From Apostichopus japonicus (taxonomy: Eukaryota > Echinodermata > Holothuroidea > Aspidochirotida > Stichopodidae): a stretch of DNA of 64,000 nucleotides. Position numbers and translations under genes: made by a program. Location of the stretch: contig NC_092564.1 in assembly GCF_037975245.1 (NCBI RefSeq), positions 8,031,984 to 8,095,983 on the forward strand, given 5' to 3'. This document shows positions 33,601 through 44,200 of this stretch, in pieces; positions within the stretch are counted from its first letter, which is position 1; each line of letters starts with the position of its first letter. The notes under the pieces were generated by a model that did no database searches, was not told where the DNA came from, and saw only the letters and a list, made by a program, of their open reading frames with translations.

Positions 33601-36600
33601 TTGAGGGGTTGGTGTGTGCATAGTGTTTTCAGTAACTATAAGGAGAGTAGTCCAGTAATTAGTTCTGGCAATCAAAGGTAGTAGAAAGCAAATGAAGACT
33701 GTAATTAACTTTTAGAAGCTGAATAATGTAGTTTTCTGGTAAGTTCACTAAGATCACTTTTTATTGATCTCTTAAATTGGCTTCTTTCTCAAGGCAAAAC
33801 AAGTCCGTAGTAAGAATGACAATGGCCCCAAAGACATTAGTAGAGTAACACGACTACAGAATTGGTAGAAAGAAAAAAACCTTCCAGTGCATGACTATTT
33901 TATGATTGGTTTGTGGCTATTGTGACAACTTGACCTATCGACAGAATATATTATCAGTGGTTATTTATATTAATAAAAAAAATAGTTGTCCAATATAAAA
34001 AAAAAATTGATAATTGTTTCCCTTTTCTATTTCCCCTTTCTTGGCACTTGGTAATCACAGTCTGAGGAAATTTAACTTTATTATCCCATTTTCCTAAATT
34101 GTGAAATATCAAGTTAAAGCATCATCCTAATTTTGTCTCCAAAATGAAGGCTGCTTTGCCAGTAATGATGTTTTTTTTAATTTTATGACCTTTGACCGGA
34201 AGATGTAATATGTCATAAAGGCACTACATCCCTTCACCAACCGTTATAAATCCATTTACCTTACATTCTTAGAGTTCATGACACAACTTTTGTTCCCACA
34301 CACTTCTTTTTGCCCCACACTTTAAAAACGATCCATCCAAATAATGCACACCAAACTTAAGTGCCACAAGGGGTGTGAGGAGGGCCCAAGGTGAAATACT
34401 ATTCTTGCACAATTGTCAATGAAATACAATATCTCATCTCCTGTATGTAACATCAAGCAGTCAGTGTCTTCGTGTGTCATAAAACCTGCCATTGTGTATT
34501 ATTTTGTGGGAGTTGTTATTGTCGGCACTTATTTTTTTATTTTGACGATTTTCTCTTTCTCTTCTTTTTACAGCCATGTCATATATGTCCCGATCACCAG
34601 GTGTTGAGGGCTGCAGCAGAAGTTCTCTGCTCTTGGGAGAAGAAATCCCACTGTAGAGATTTCAGTGACATTGTCCACTGTGCCGAGTTCCTGATTCAGG
34701 AGGGCCACATCCCTAAGGAGAGCGACCCGGCGAAGGTTTTCATCTCTGCGATGGAGGAGTGTGGCAAAGCTCCCAAACTATCCAGACTAGATCAGAGCCA
34801 GGAGAGCTGGAGGCAGCGTTCCCCCGAGGAGCGGAGGCGGGAAACCACCCATCAGCTGCAGAAGAAGCTGCAGCAGAAAAAGCTTGTCAAAAGTCTTCGT
34901 ATAGAGGAAGAGGAGAGGAAGAAAAACTTTGGCGTTCAAGTCACAGACATTAATATCGAGAATTCTTACGGAAATTGTGAAGTTGTGAGTCAAGCGAAGG
35001 ACTCTACAGTGGATGTAGATGGGGAGGTCTCTCAGGAAAGTGGAGGCAATCTGGTGTCCCCTGCACCAGGAACATCAAATACTTCAAATTCCAAAGAGAG
35101 TCCTAAGAAGAAACTTACCCCTATTCAACCTAAGACAGTGAGAAATGTGCATTTAATTCCTATACCAATTCAGCCCACTGATAATACACCTTTGAAGTTA
35201 ATTTACATGCCTAAGACAGGGAATCAGTTTGCAGTGCCAGCTAATATCAACATTCCAGGTTCGCAACCACTACCTGGAAATCCTCAAGCGATCATCTCAA
35301 CCCAGGCTCGCCAGACAATCAGGAATAAGGTCATTGTGACTGCATCACAGGTCATTCAAACTAGTTCCACAAAACCAGTCTCCACACTACAGACTTCCAA
35401 TGGTAGCGACCAGCAGAGGAAGACCATCAACTTACAAGGGGCAAAAGTGAACCACCCTGTTGCCGCGCAACAAGTTTTAGCTGTGAACAGTCAATGGCAA
35501 AAGCCAACAAGTGCTGGAAACCAGGGAATAACTTTTGCTCTCACGGATGGCACGAACATCCCAATGTTGCAAACCAGTCAAGCAGGGATACAGGGCAGTA
35601 TAATTTCATCTGATACAGCCAACCAGAATGCCGGTGCTATCTTGGCAAACCAAACATTGCAAGGCATGCAGAACAATCAAAAGCACGCACTCATACTGTC
35701 AGGGAACAACCAGGGCGGGCTTTTCTCCGTTCAGCCCACACATATGACGACGGACATGTCTGCATCACCCGAAAGCATCTTAAGTGCTGGTAAAGCAGTG
35801 AGCAAAGAGATGGTCGTGATCCCAACAACCAACCAACTTTCAAGTAACATTCCACCCAATGCTGTTGAACTAGTAATCGCTCAGAGTAATCTGAGGCAGT
35901 GTGACCCGCAGCACAAGTATATAGTTTCTACTAATACAGTACAAGCTTCTTCAGCTTTGAATGGACAAAATCAACAAACGATTGCAACGTCAGTTGCAAA
36001 TCTCTCAAACTTGGAAGCCATGCTTAATCAGGGTGTCGGCTCATCGCAGTCAGAAACTATTTCCAACAACCTTGAGTCCAACGTGACAGTTTCATCAATT
36101 CAGTCGCAGGACCTGAACCAGTTTCGACCGCTGTTGAGCCGTGGCAACAGTCTACCCTCTTCTCTGACTTTCCCTGTCAGCGGAAGCACGACTGTATCGC
36201 ATCACACAGAAGAAGGATCTGATCAATGTGCATCAAATCTTCTGAGATCACTGACGGAGAAATTTAAAGGAGTTCAAGAGGCTGCAGGTTTCACCTCCAA
36301 AAATGCTGATAATATGAAAGACACGCAACACAACAAGCATGCAGAGAAAGACGGTAAGAGCAGTAGACTTCTGGAAGAATTGCTTCGCGATAGGAAACCA
36401 ACTCTGAATCCATCAAAGGCGGTGAAGCCTAATCCTAGTCGCAGAAATTCTCAGACGAGACCAAAATCTGTAGCTGCTGGAATGATTGAGAGTAATAAAG
36501 GCACCTTACATATTCCAGTAAATGGAGTATCAGCAGCCGGCCAGGGTGCGTCGTCGATCCAGATCGCGGCGGATGCGTCGCTCTATCCCAGCACATCCAT

Positions 36601-38263
36601 CAATAAACCCAAGCACAATAAGATGGAGACCGTCTCTGGGATGTCAGCTGCGATGATGTTGCCGCACGAATTTAGAACCAAGACTGAACAACTGGATGGA
36701 AAGGGTGATAGTCAATTGGTGCACCAGCAGCAGCAGCAACAAGGAAATAACCCAGTGAGGGTATCATTTCCCTCTCAAGGCTTCACATTAATAGCACAAG
36801 AAGGTAGGGGTGGTGTCCTCAATCAAAATATAATGATGGCGATGCCAAATCATTCACATTCTCAGATCCTTAGCATGATACCTAGCGCCGCTATAGCCGC
36901 CACTTCTTCACAGTTGTCTGTTGGGAGCCCTGCATCCAACTCTGGCCAGCTGTCCTCTGCCCCATCGACACCGTTGCTCAACCTGGGCTCCCCCGAGGCA
37001 GTCAACTCCCGTTCGTCTAACAGCACACCGCTGTCGGAGGTTGGATCTGTTCCTGTCAGTCCCGCTCAGACGCAGCAAGCTCAGCTCTTTTTCGTTCCAA
37101 TCAAGCAGGGCCAGGGACTAGACCCTGCCCTCATCAGTGTCAATAACAAGAGTCCTGTGAAACCAAAGAACATCTTTACGTCAAACCAGAAACAGGGAGG
37201 GGCGTTGGTTGGAAATGTCGATGCTGGGACACCACTTGACCTCACCCTGCAGGATAACGTAATTCAGCAACAGGTACAGAATCCTGTCAGTGCTGCACAG
37301 CTGAATCTCGGCAGGAAAAGGCATCATTCTGGAGGTTTACTCATGATCAAAAACTCGGGTTCGGATGTCAGTTTTTGGCAACGAACCATCCAGCAACAAC
37401 CTGGCATCCTGTCGCCATGTGTCGCAAACATCCGTCAGCTTCATACCAAAACAGACATGCCACCGCCGCTGACTCTGCCTTATAATCCCGCAAACTTCGC
37501 CCTGAGAGGAGGAGGAGGTAAACCCACCCTCGCAGGGAGGACAATCAACAGAGGCAAAGTCTTGTCACGTAAACGCTACGGCTCTGGTCCGTCGGTCTCG
37601 GTACAGGCAACGCAACAACAGACAGACCTCCTTCAACAGGCTGACTTAAACATTCCAACCGTGGCATCCAGTACGTCGTCAAACAAGGAGGAAGCAGAGA
37701 GGTTGAGAAACCTAGCCAAGAGGAGCCAGTCAGTTCCTTTACCTGAAATGTCCGAGTCCTTGCAGAATTTCATCATCTCTACCAATAAAGGAGGGGGTCC
37801 TACGGCGACGTACCCTGAGGAGATTGAAAAGAGTCTAAAGCTAGAGACGGTGGTCCCTAGAGGAATACACGCAAATCTCAACCACCATTTCGAAGCCAGA
37901 CGTAACCTCTCCACGCAATTGGTAGGGATGGGTAGCGACCAGGACCAAAGGGAGGCATCGAACGATGCTATCTTCAATGAAATTTTGAGTGAAATGACAG
38001 GGAGAGACGAAAATGAGAACGCTAGAAGTACTCACCTTGTTGGTAGCACCGGCAGTGGAAACTGTGCTTCCTCACAAACAGAAATTGTTCCCAACCCGGA
38101 CGTGGAGTCGCCGTGGCATCGATTTTTGCCTGAGGAGCAAACGTTGACGCAGCACGTGACTACTTTAGAAGACACAAGCAGTAATTCGAGCTTAGAATTG
38201 CAAGCATTTGGGTTGGACAATTTCCCAAATACTTCAAATTTGGACTTGATGGCAAATTTGTGA
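24560..38263 (+). CDS. RFX7-like transcription factor (RFX5/RFX7 family), 3' three exons
   Basis: Three exons splice in frame: 24560-24676, 26332-26413 and 34574-38263, with the stop TGA at 38261-38263. They encode about 1296 residues. Order: the second half of the winged-helix RFX DNA-binding domain (PADFGKIMKGVFPNMK, RRRLGTRGKSR, YCYSGIRKK), then the ankyrin-binding motif PVLPHL, then a helical segment (VLRAAAEVLCSWEKK) that aligns with RFX7, then a very long Ser/Gln/Asn-rich region likely used for activation. A C-terminal RSQSVPL patch matches vertebrate RFX7, and the length resembles human RFX7 rather than the shorter RFX5. RFX proteins bind X-box DNA in the nucleus, and RFX7 acts with ANKRA2/RFXANK-type partners. 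The N-terminal exons are not in the visible sequence. The RFX5/7 family call is firm; the RFX7 orthology is likely. Confidence 0.9.
24677..26331 (+). other. U12-type AT-AC intron of the RFX gene
   Basis: The intron begins ATATCCTT (24677-24684), the U12 AT-AC donor consensus. It ends in AC at 26331, with a perfect U12 branch site TTCCTTAAC at 26312-26320, about 12 nt before the acceptor. Splicing here joins AAG TCA AG to G TAT TGC, giving KSRYCYSG, the expected RFX sequence. No GT-AG pair in the neighbourhood restores that sequence. Length is 1655 nt. Confidence 0.9.
26332..26413 (+). CDS. RFX exon: end of the DNA-binding domain and PxLPxL motif
   Basis: 82 nt reading YCYSGIRKKAEMKSPVLPHL, then ELSSTMK. 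The donor is ATGAAG|GTTTGT at 26413/26414. The segment PVLPHL fits the PxLPx(I/L) motif by which RFX5 and RFX7 bind the ankyrin repeats of RFXANK and ANKRA2. It stands at the same place after the DNA-binding domain as in the vertebrate proteins. Confidence 0.93.
29722..29832 (+). repeat. First copy of a ~110-bp direct repeat
   Basis: The segment 'tttactcttcctggtgtaca' through 'gaagtgacatgcc' resembles 30309-30415 closely, with several substitutions and small indels. The copies lie about 590 bp apart, both in the long RFX intron. The family is not recognised. Confidence 0.7.
30309..30415 (+). repeat. Second copy of the ~110-bp direct repeat
   Basis: Partner of 29722-29832. Shared landmarks include acatggagga, aaaggcatg and cttcctac/cttcctgc followed by gaagtgacac/gaagtgacat. 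Confidence 0.7.
30888..31156. mobile_element. hAT-like MITE with 8-bp target duplication
   Basis: A 269-bp element begins CAGGCGCGTAGC and ends with the reverse complement GCTACGCGCCTG. It is flanked on both sides by the 8-bp direct repeat aagataaa, which fits hAT superfamily integration. The interior is non-coding, with a C13-like run at about 30927-30939 and phrases such as tcatttccagcgatctggga. Those phrases recur in elements near 62880-63195 and 63552-63906. It lies inside the RFX intron. Confidence 0.85.
31503..32050 (+). repeat. 25-bp minisatellite, about 22 copies
   Basis: The unit tagatgaacaaaatatgggg + attag is repeated with variants (ggggatt, ggagatt, gaggatt, ggagact, and shortened gggatt). 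The order of variants in the first half is largely repeated in the second half, with the divider around 31755-31785. This implies a later duplication of a multi-unit block. It is intronic. Confidence 0.9.
34574..38263 (+). CDS. RFX terminal coding exon
   Basis: A single 3690-nt exon starts in phase 0 with CCATGTCATATATG (PCHICPDHQ) after tttttacag and encodes 1229 residues. An N-terminal helical region (VLRAAAEVLCSWEKK and HCAEFLIQEGHIPKES) is conserved with RFX7. A charged coiled-coil-like stretch (RRRETTHQLQKKLQQKKLVK) follows. Long Ser/Gln/Asn-rich stretches, a Gln run (HQQQQQQ), a PLDLT motif and RSQSVPL come next. The end reads LMANL-stop. Vertebrate RFX7 likewise encodes most of its length in one large 3' exon. 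Confidence 0.92.
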   Translation, partial: PCHICPDHQVLRAAAEVLCSWEKKSHCRDFSDIVHCAEFLIQEGHIPKESDPAKVFISAMEECGKAPKLSRLDQSQESWRQRSPEERRRETTHQLQKKLQQKKLVKSLRIEEEERKKNFGVQVTDINIENSYGNCEVVSQAKDSTVDVDGEVSQESGGNLVSPAPGTSNTSNSKESPKKKLTPIQPKTVRNVHLIPIPIQPTDNTPLKLIYMPKTGNQFAVPANINIPGSQPLPGNPQAIISTQARQTIRNKVIVTASQVIQTSSTKPVSTLQTSNGSDQQRKTINLQGAKVNHPVAAQQVLAVNSQWQKPTSAGNQGITFALTDGTNIPMLQTSQAGIQGSIISSDTANQNAGAILANQTLQGMQNNQKHALILSGNNQGGLFSVQPTHMTTDMSASPESILSAGKAVSKEMVVIPTTNQLSSNIPPNAVELVIAQSNLRQCDPQHKYIVSTNTVQASSALNGQNQQTIATSVANLSNLEAMLNQGVGSSQSETISNNLESNVTVSSIQSQDLNQFRPLLSRGNSLPSSLTFPVSGSTTVSHHTEEGSDQCASNLLRSLTEKFKGVQEAAGFTSKNADNMKDTQHNKHAEKDGKSSRLLEELLRDRKPTLNPSKAVKPNPSRRNSQTRPKSVAAGMIESNKGTLHIPVNGVSAAGQGASSIQIAADASLYPSTSINKPKHNKMETVSGMSAAMMLPHEFRTKTEQLDGKGDSQLVHQQQQQQGNNPVRVSFPSQGFTLIAQEGRGGVLNQNIMMAMPNHSHSQILSMIPSAAIAATSSQLSVGSPASNSGQLSSAPSTPLLNLGSPEAVNSRSSNSTPLSEVGSVPVSPAQTQQAQLFFVPIKQGQGLDPALISVNNKSPVKPKNIFTSNQKQGGALVGNVDAGTPLDLTLQDNVIQQQVQNPVSAAQLNLGRKRHHSGGLLMIKNSGSDVSFWQRTIQQQPGILSPCVANIRQLHTKTDMPPPLTLPYNPANFALRGGGGKPTLAGRTINRGKVLSRKRYGSGPSVSVQATQQQTDLLQQADLNIPTVASSTSSNKEEAERLRNLAKRSQSVPLPEMSESLQNFIISTNKGGGPTATYPEEIEKSLKLETVVPRGIHANLNHHFEARRNLSTQLVGMGSDQDQREASNDAIFNEILSEMTGRDENENARSTHLVGSTGSGNCASSQTEIVPNPDVESPWHRFLPEEQTLTQHVTTLEDTSSNSSLELQAFGLDNFPNTSNLDLMANL

Positions 38264-41200
38264 TCCTTGTTTTCAAAACTAACAGTGTGTGAAAGTTTTT
38301 ATCTCAGTGTGTGGTGGCGGGAATCAGTACCAAAGATGTTGTTCTACACCGTGGGCACAAAAAGAAAATCCATGAAAATGATGCCAGCGAAATCGAAGGA
38401 GAAACAGCGAAAAAGTGGTTGGTATATCGTATCCTGAAATGGCACCGGATGTTAAAAGGTGTATTCGACAGAGATGTGGTCAAAGGACTTCTTTTTTTTT
38501 AAATAAAAAGTCTTGAGGTGCTGGAAGTGGTTTATACTAGACGGAAGCTGTGTACAGTGTATAGATTTTTGTGCAAAGCAAATGTCGGTGTCTGTGCTGC
38601 CATTCGGGAAGTTTTTAGAGTCGTGTTGGACATTTGAACTCTGTAGAGTTAGTTTTATTTTTTTTGAGCTTTCTGTATGTTTTGAACAGTTAGAAGTACT
38701 TCCAGGAGTGTTTATTGCTCATTTCTATTGAGGGGGAAGGTATGGTTGTGGGGGCATCGACTTATCCGCTTATTCTCAACCACTGATACTCTGCATCGCG
38801 GAAATGGCTGCCAAAATTTGACCGAGAGGATTGGCACAGCCGAGAAAGGACCACAACAGACTGAAGGGCTACTTCAGATTTCAGACTGGAATGGTCATCA
38901 AAGCATTCTAGAAAAATTTTTAATAGAGAAAATAGAGAGATTTTAAAGTCCTCTTTAATTTGTATATGAGTGTGTAGCATGTGGGAAATGATTGCTGTTG
39001 TGATAGGTTTTACCATGAATCATTATTACCTGGTATATAAGGTATTTAACTTTAGGTTTTATTGCAATTCGAAGGTGCATAGATATTACGTTGGTTGATT
39101 CCAAGAAATATAGAAAAATTGAGGTGTTTTAGGTCTAATTCAAATTGCATTTGAACTAAAGAACTCCAAACATGCAAAACGATAAATTGTCATCTGTCTC
39201 TGTCACTTTGGAGCTACTAAAAAAACACAAAAATAGTTGTACACCTCTGATCCGACTGAAGGCGCCTTTTAAGTGCCGAAAGCTGGGGGTGCCCTATTCA
39301 CCAAACTTACACATTTCTCCTACAGTGCACACATTGGTCATTCTTTGTTAATTTGTTACATTTCTTCGGACAGCTAAATTTGCCGTTCGGACAGTCAAAG
39401 TGTGAGCCCTCGTTGTCTTGGGGAAAGCCTGAAATAACCTTTTAAAGATATGCTCTGGCTTTCATTAAGTTACTGCAACACTTACCTTAAAATCAGTAAG
39501 CTGTCATATACACCTACCTGACTAACATGTAGTTCAGTTTATTGCAGGACACCAAACTTTTATCAACTTTGTGGTCCATTGTTTTAGAAACATACAGGAA
39601 ACATACAAAGGAAATGTTGTTAGTGCTATCTTTGGAAATTCTGTAATAAACACTGTTTAACACAGTTTAAATGATTCACCTTGTTGTTTTGATGGGCACA
39701 GAATGAATATGTAATAAAAACTTACATATTAAATTAAGTAACATTTTGAGCCGTGGTTAATCGTCTGTTGTGGCCATAACATGTCTGCACTAGTAGTGTA
39801 CATGTCTTAATCATACATTTAACACACTTTCGGACACCCCAGAAGTGTTTGCAGCTACCCAGTATTTCATAAACACCGCTGTTAACCGCAGCAAGTTAAT
39901 TATCTTGCTTGCAGAGGAAGTAGGCGACCTTACTTTTGTTTTCATGAAAAAGACTTTAGAAGCCCATAGTTTGCATGGAATTTCAATCATAAGTTAATTT
40001 ATCTGTTTTGGAGAATACAGGGCAGCCATACCTCATGCTTATGTTTATTTTATTTTTTTCCAGTTTTTTGGGGACCTCAGTACCTCTCCTACATGATATG
40101 TTATTACATCAACTAGTTTATGCTACCTCACATATATAGAACCTCTCTTTGTGGGAGTTGACTTAATAACAAAAATACCGGTATACAATCAAAAAGCATG
40201 ATTCTACCCCGCCCCCTCTCCCGCACGCAGACATTGTTTGCTTTATTCCTCAAAATTCTTTTCTATAAATTGAGACCGAGTGATGTGGATATGTCCATCA
40301 GTTATCCTTCTCTACAAGGAATTTATGTAAATAATTATAACTATTGGATTTATTATTCCTCCTCTAAACTTTAAAGAAAAGAATATCATTTCAAATCCAG
40401 ATTACAAACTGTATGCAAAATGCAGTTTAAATGGCTGTGGATTTGTGTAAACAATTAAAAAAACAAACACAGAAACATGTTTTGTGATCTAATGTTAACT
40501 TAAACACACTTTACTGGCTTCAACCACTAGCATTTTTTTTTCATATAACGAGATGTAACAAAGAGTGAGGCAGGCTACCACACATCCTTATAAGAAATCA
40601 GACTAAGACTAAAGACTAATTTAGTTGCCTAGAATGCACTTGGAGATGTGTGCATCATTATGATTAGGATACTTCCTTACATATATTGAAATTTTTAATA
40701 TACATGAATTTCAAAAGATGCATTTTAGAAGTCCAAATTTTGTTGTTGTGTGAATGGTGAATATATAAAATGATCTCTCTCTCTCTGGGGTATGTAAATA
40801 TTAATGTAGATCAATCTTTTGTACGATTTTTAAGTGTAGATTTTTCTAAGTATTTTAGAGTTAATACCTATTTTGTAATTAAATCTTTCTGGTTGAGCTT
40901 CTAAAGATGGAACCCAAGTCTGGAATGTAATATTTTTTTTTTTTTGTGCGATGTAGAATTTCATATAGTTTTACAATTTTCCTTCCATTTGAGACAATTG
41001 GCAAGGAATTGTAAAACATTCTGATATCTTTCCATTCTTTATTTATTTATCTTTATTTTAAGGTGAAAAACTACTTTTTAGAAGAATAACGGTAAAACTG
41101 TTTCATAATTTAACAGTTTGCCTTCTTGGGCTCAGTGTCGATAACTAAGAGTTGTGAAAGTTTTAAATTAACAAGGGAATTTGAATACTTGGACCCAGTA

Positions 41201-44200
41201 ACTTCACTATGTCAAGAATATTTCAGGAGTAAGTAGTAACTTTTTGTATTAAATCTCAAAACTTGACTCAAACTATCCTTAATTATTTCCCCTTCCCTCC
41301 AACACCCACCCTACCCCCTCCAAAGAAGGTAATATAGGTCAAAGTTGGTTGGTGCTTATCAAATAGAGCTCAAAGTAGGAAGAATGTACTTGTTTTGACA
41401 GTGAAAATTTCATTTTAATGTTATTAAGAACTATGAAAGAATTAAACAGATTATTTATAGATATGAACAGTAATGGGCAGAATATATGGAGGAATGTTAT
41501 GACACAGTGACTATCTTAAAACAGTAGCTTCTATATTAATTGGGAAACAATACCCAACCATCATTTTTGGCTTATAAGACAGAAGTCTTTGTGAATAACA
41601 ACTCCACCAAACAGCTAACAAAAATCCTAGTTTAAAAGTCATTTTGTAAATCTGTGATGTCATAATGCCACTAGGATCTGAAACCATTTACTTCATCTTT
41701 GCTTTTTTTTCTTCATATTTTCAAGGTAGTGTGGTGACAGTGAGACTAATGCCATCTTTGGGTTATGTGAACAGCTTCAATTATTTAGATTCAGATTCTT
41801 GCAACGTGTTTCCAGAGACTCCATTACAGAAAAATAAACATTGCAATAAATAAAGCAAAAAAAAAAATGTGGGTTTGATAATGTCATACATTGTCAACAA
41901 ATCGAATAAGATTATTCGTAGCCGTTTGGGGAAGTCATTCATAACCGTACCTCTATGACATAGATTAGAAATGATGGTTAGGTTTGTGTCTCCTTTAAGG
42001 TTAAACTCCAGCCCAAAAACAAATTTGTTTTTCCTGAAAACTTTCTTTGTCTTTATCTTTGTTGCTACCGACTAATTTTGTATTCATCGTCTTAAGACTC
42101 ACTCGAACTGAAATATTTCTTGGTGAGTATGAATTAAGGCGATTGCTCTACCAGTTGAGATCTGCTTCACATATTAAAACGATTGTCTGATTTTACCATC
42201 TAGCATCACACAGATTACAGAATGTAATTTGTTGTGCTATTTTAAAATAACTCCTGTCATTGTAGAGTATACCTTTTTTGGGATAATATGTTCCATTTTC
42301 ATTTCTGCAAGTCTTTTGCAAGTTTTCCCGCCCTGGAAGTAAATTTCATATTTGAACATCTAAAGTTTAGAAAGTCCAGGACTTTCATTGTTCATCGTTA
42401 TGGGACAAGTTCAAAGATTGCAATAGACTATAAATTATACTATTGAGTATGGTGGTGTGTTTGTATGCTATCTTCTAGACTGTTGAACACTGTGGACATG
42501 ATGGACTGTTGGATGTGATTTACACAATCTACTACACTGGTAGATATAGTGGACCATTAATTGGTAGACTGGTGCTGGTGCAGCTGTTTAATTTGTTTAT
42601 GATTAAGCTTGATTTTCACTATCATCCATTGTCACATTAAACCTGTAAGAAAAATAAAAAATTAAATTGATTGAGTAGCACATAGAATATGATGTGAAAG
42701 TTGAATACATATATTAGGTTCAGCTTATAACCATAATTCATTGCACTAGCTGTTTTTGGTATCGTTTAACTTCAGTTCATGATTACTACTGGAAACTATC
42801 CACTGGAGGAAGCTTCCACAAAATTGTCATTTCTATGTTATTTTAAATTGCTTAACTTATGCTATAGTATCAACTCTCCAAGCAAATGAGTATTTAATAG
42901 CAATTAAAACATATTGAAAGTGTATTTGAGAATAATGAGTGTAAAGTTGCTGCACAAGCCATAGTAAAGTATTCTTCTTTTGTGAGGTTGAAACACCTCA
43001 GAAAGGACCATATGGGGATTGGGGGTGGGGGGGGGGAAGGTGGGTTTATGGCAGTAACCTCCCTGGGTTTTTTCTTCTCCCTATTCTGCTAAGAGAATAG
43101 ACTTATAATAATAATAATAATATGTGTGATGTAATATCTCAGGGTATGTGTTTCACCATTCTTTCTTGGTAGTAATGTATATAAGTGTGAGGGGGCAAGA
43201 GAGGATGCCCATGTGCAGAAGGGGAGTTATTAACCTCTGCAGCATTCTTTGTATCAGTATTAAACCTAATAGTAATGTTTTCATGGTGAAATTCCACCTG
43301 CTTTTATGGTGGTTGCTTAATATTGTAACCAAAATATTCAATGGTTTCCTGCAGTTGGCACAAATTGTAGCTTTTTTTTTTCTTTTTCTTTTTTTCTTTG
43401 CAGTCTTAAATGTTTTGTTGTTTTATCTCTATCTGTCTGATTTTTATTTTTCATCTCGGCATTTGTGGCAGCGTGTGCTAAGTGAAATTACAAGGGCATA
43501 TGGAAGGTTTATAGGTGGTAAGAATGAAGAAAATAAATTGTATAAAATATTAAAAAATATGCTACTATTGAAGAATGGAATGTCTTTTACCCCATTTTAC
43601 TTCCCAATGCTTTTTTTTTTTTTTTTTTTTTTTTGTGTGTTCATTTTCTGCTAATTCTTTCAAAAGCAGTGGCAATTTTAATTTTTACACTTTTTTATAT
43701 TCTACCTTCTTAGTGACTTTTTTAATGAATCGTTAGAGCAAACTTTGCATTGCAATAGTTGTATCCGTTGTTTTCTTCAGCTCAGTTGTGACGACAACAT
43801 TTTGAGGGAGGTACGTTACTTTACCCTCAGCAAGTTTGTGAAAAAGCAATAGCTCTAGCGGATTTTTTATCCTACTTATTATTTACCATACTTTCTCTCA
43901 TGCTCATGTTGCTTGTCATTGTGGTGCATAGAAATGAATGTTGAACTGAAATCCTCAAATTTTAATGATGTAAATTTGAAAGCCAAGTTTATTATGGCAT
44001 GTATTGGAGTTTTCAAGCTTGAGGAGAAATTTGCTATTTACATACTTCAGGCTTAACAAAGTGACACAGTATAAAAAAATATAAAAAAACTGTGGTTTTT
44101 AAGACAATGTTTAGGAATGTTTTGATTAGTTATTGAGATAATCAAATTCACATGAGAGAGAGAGGAGATATGCAATTCAAGTTTAACAACTACTACAACA

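Larger units (their letters stand above)
26414..34573 (+). other. RFX intron, 8.2 kb
   Basis: A GT-AG intron with a strong pyrimidine tract before the acceptor (cttctttttacag at 34561-34573). It contains a C/G-rich patch near 26850-26930, a ~110-bp direct repeat (29722/30309), a hAT-like MITE at 30888-31156 and a minisatellite at 31503-32050. The open frames within it look like chance. Confidence 0.8.

Noticed and set aside
43148-43654. 168-codon open frame on the + strand
   Set aside because: It is rich in Phe and Leu because of poly(T) tracts, has no recognisable domain, and ends in a T-run. Chance opening in T-rich DNA explains it.
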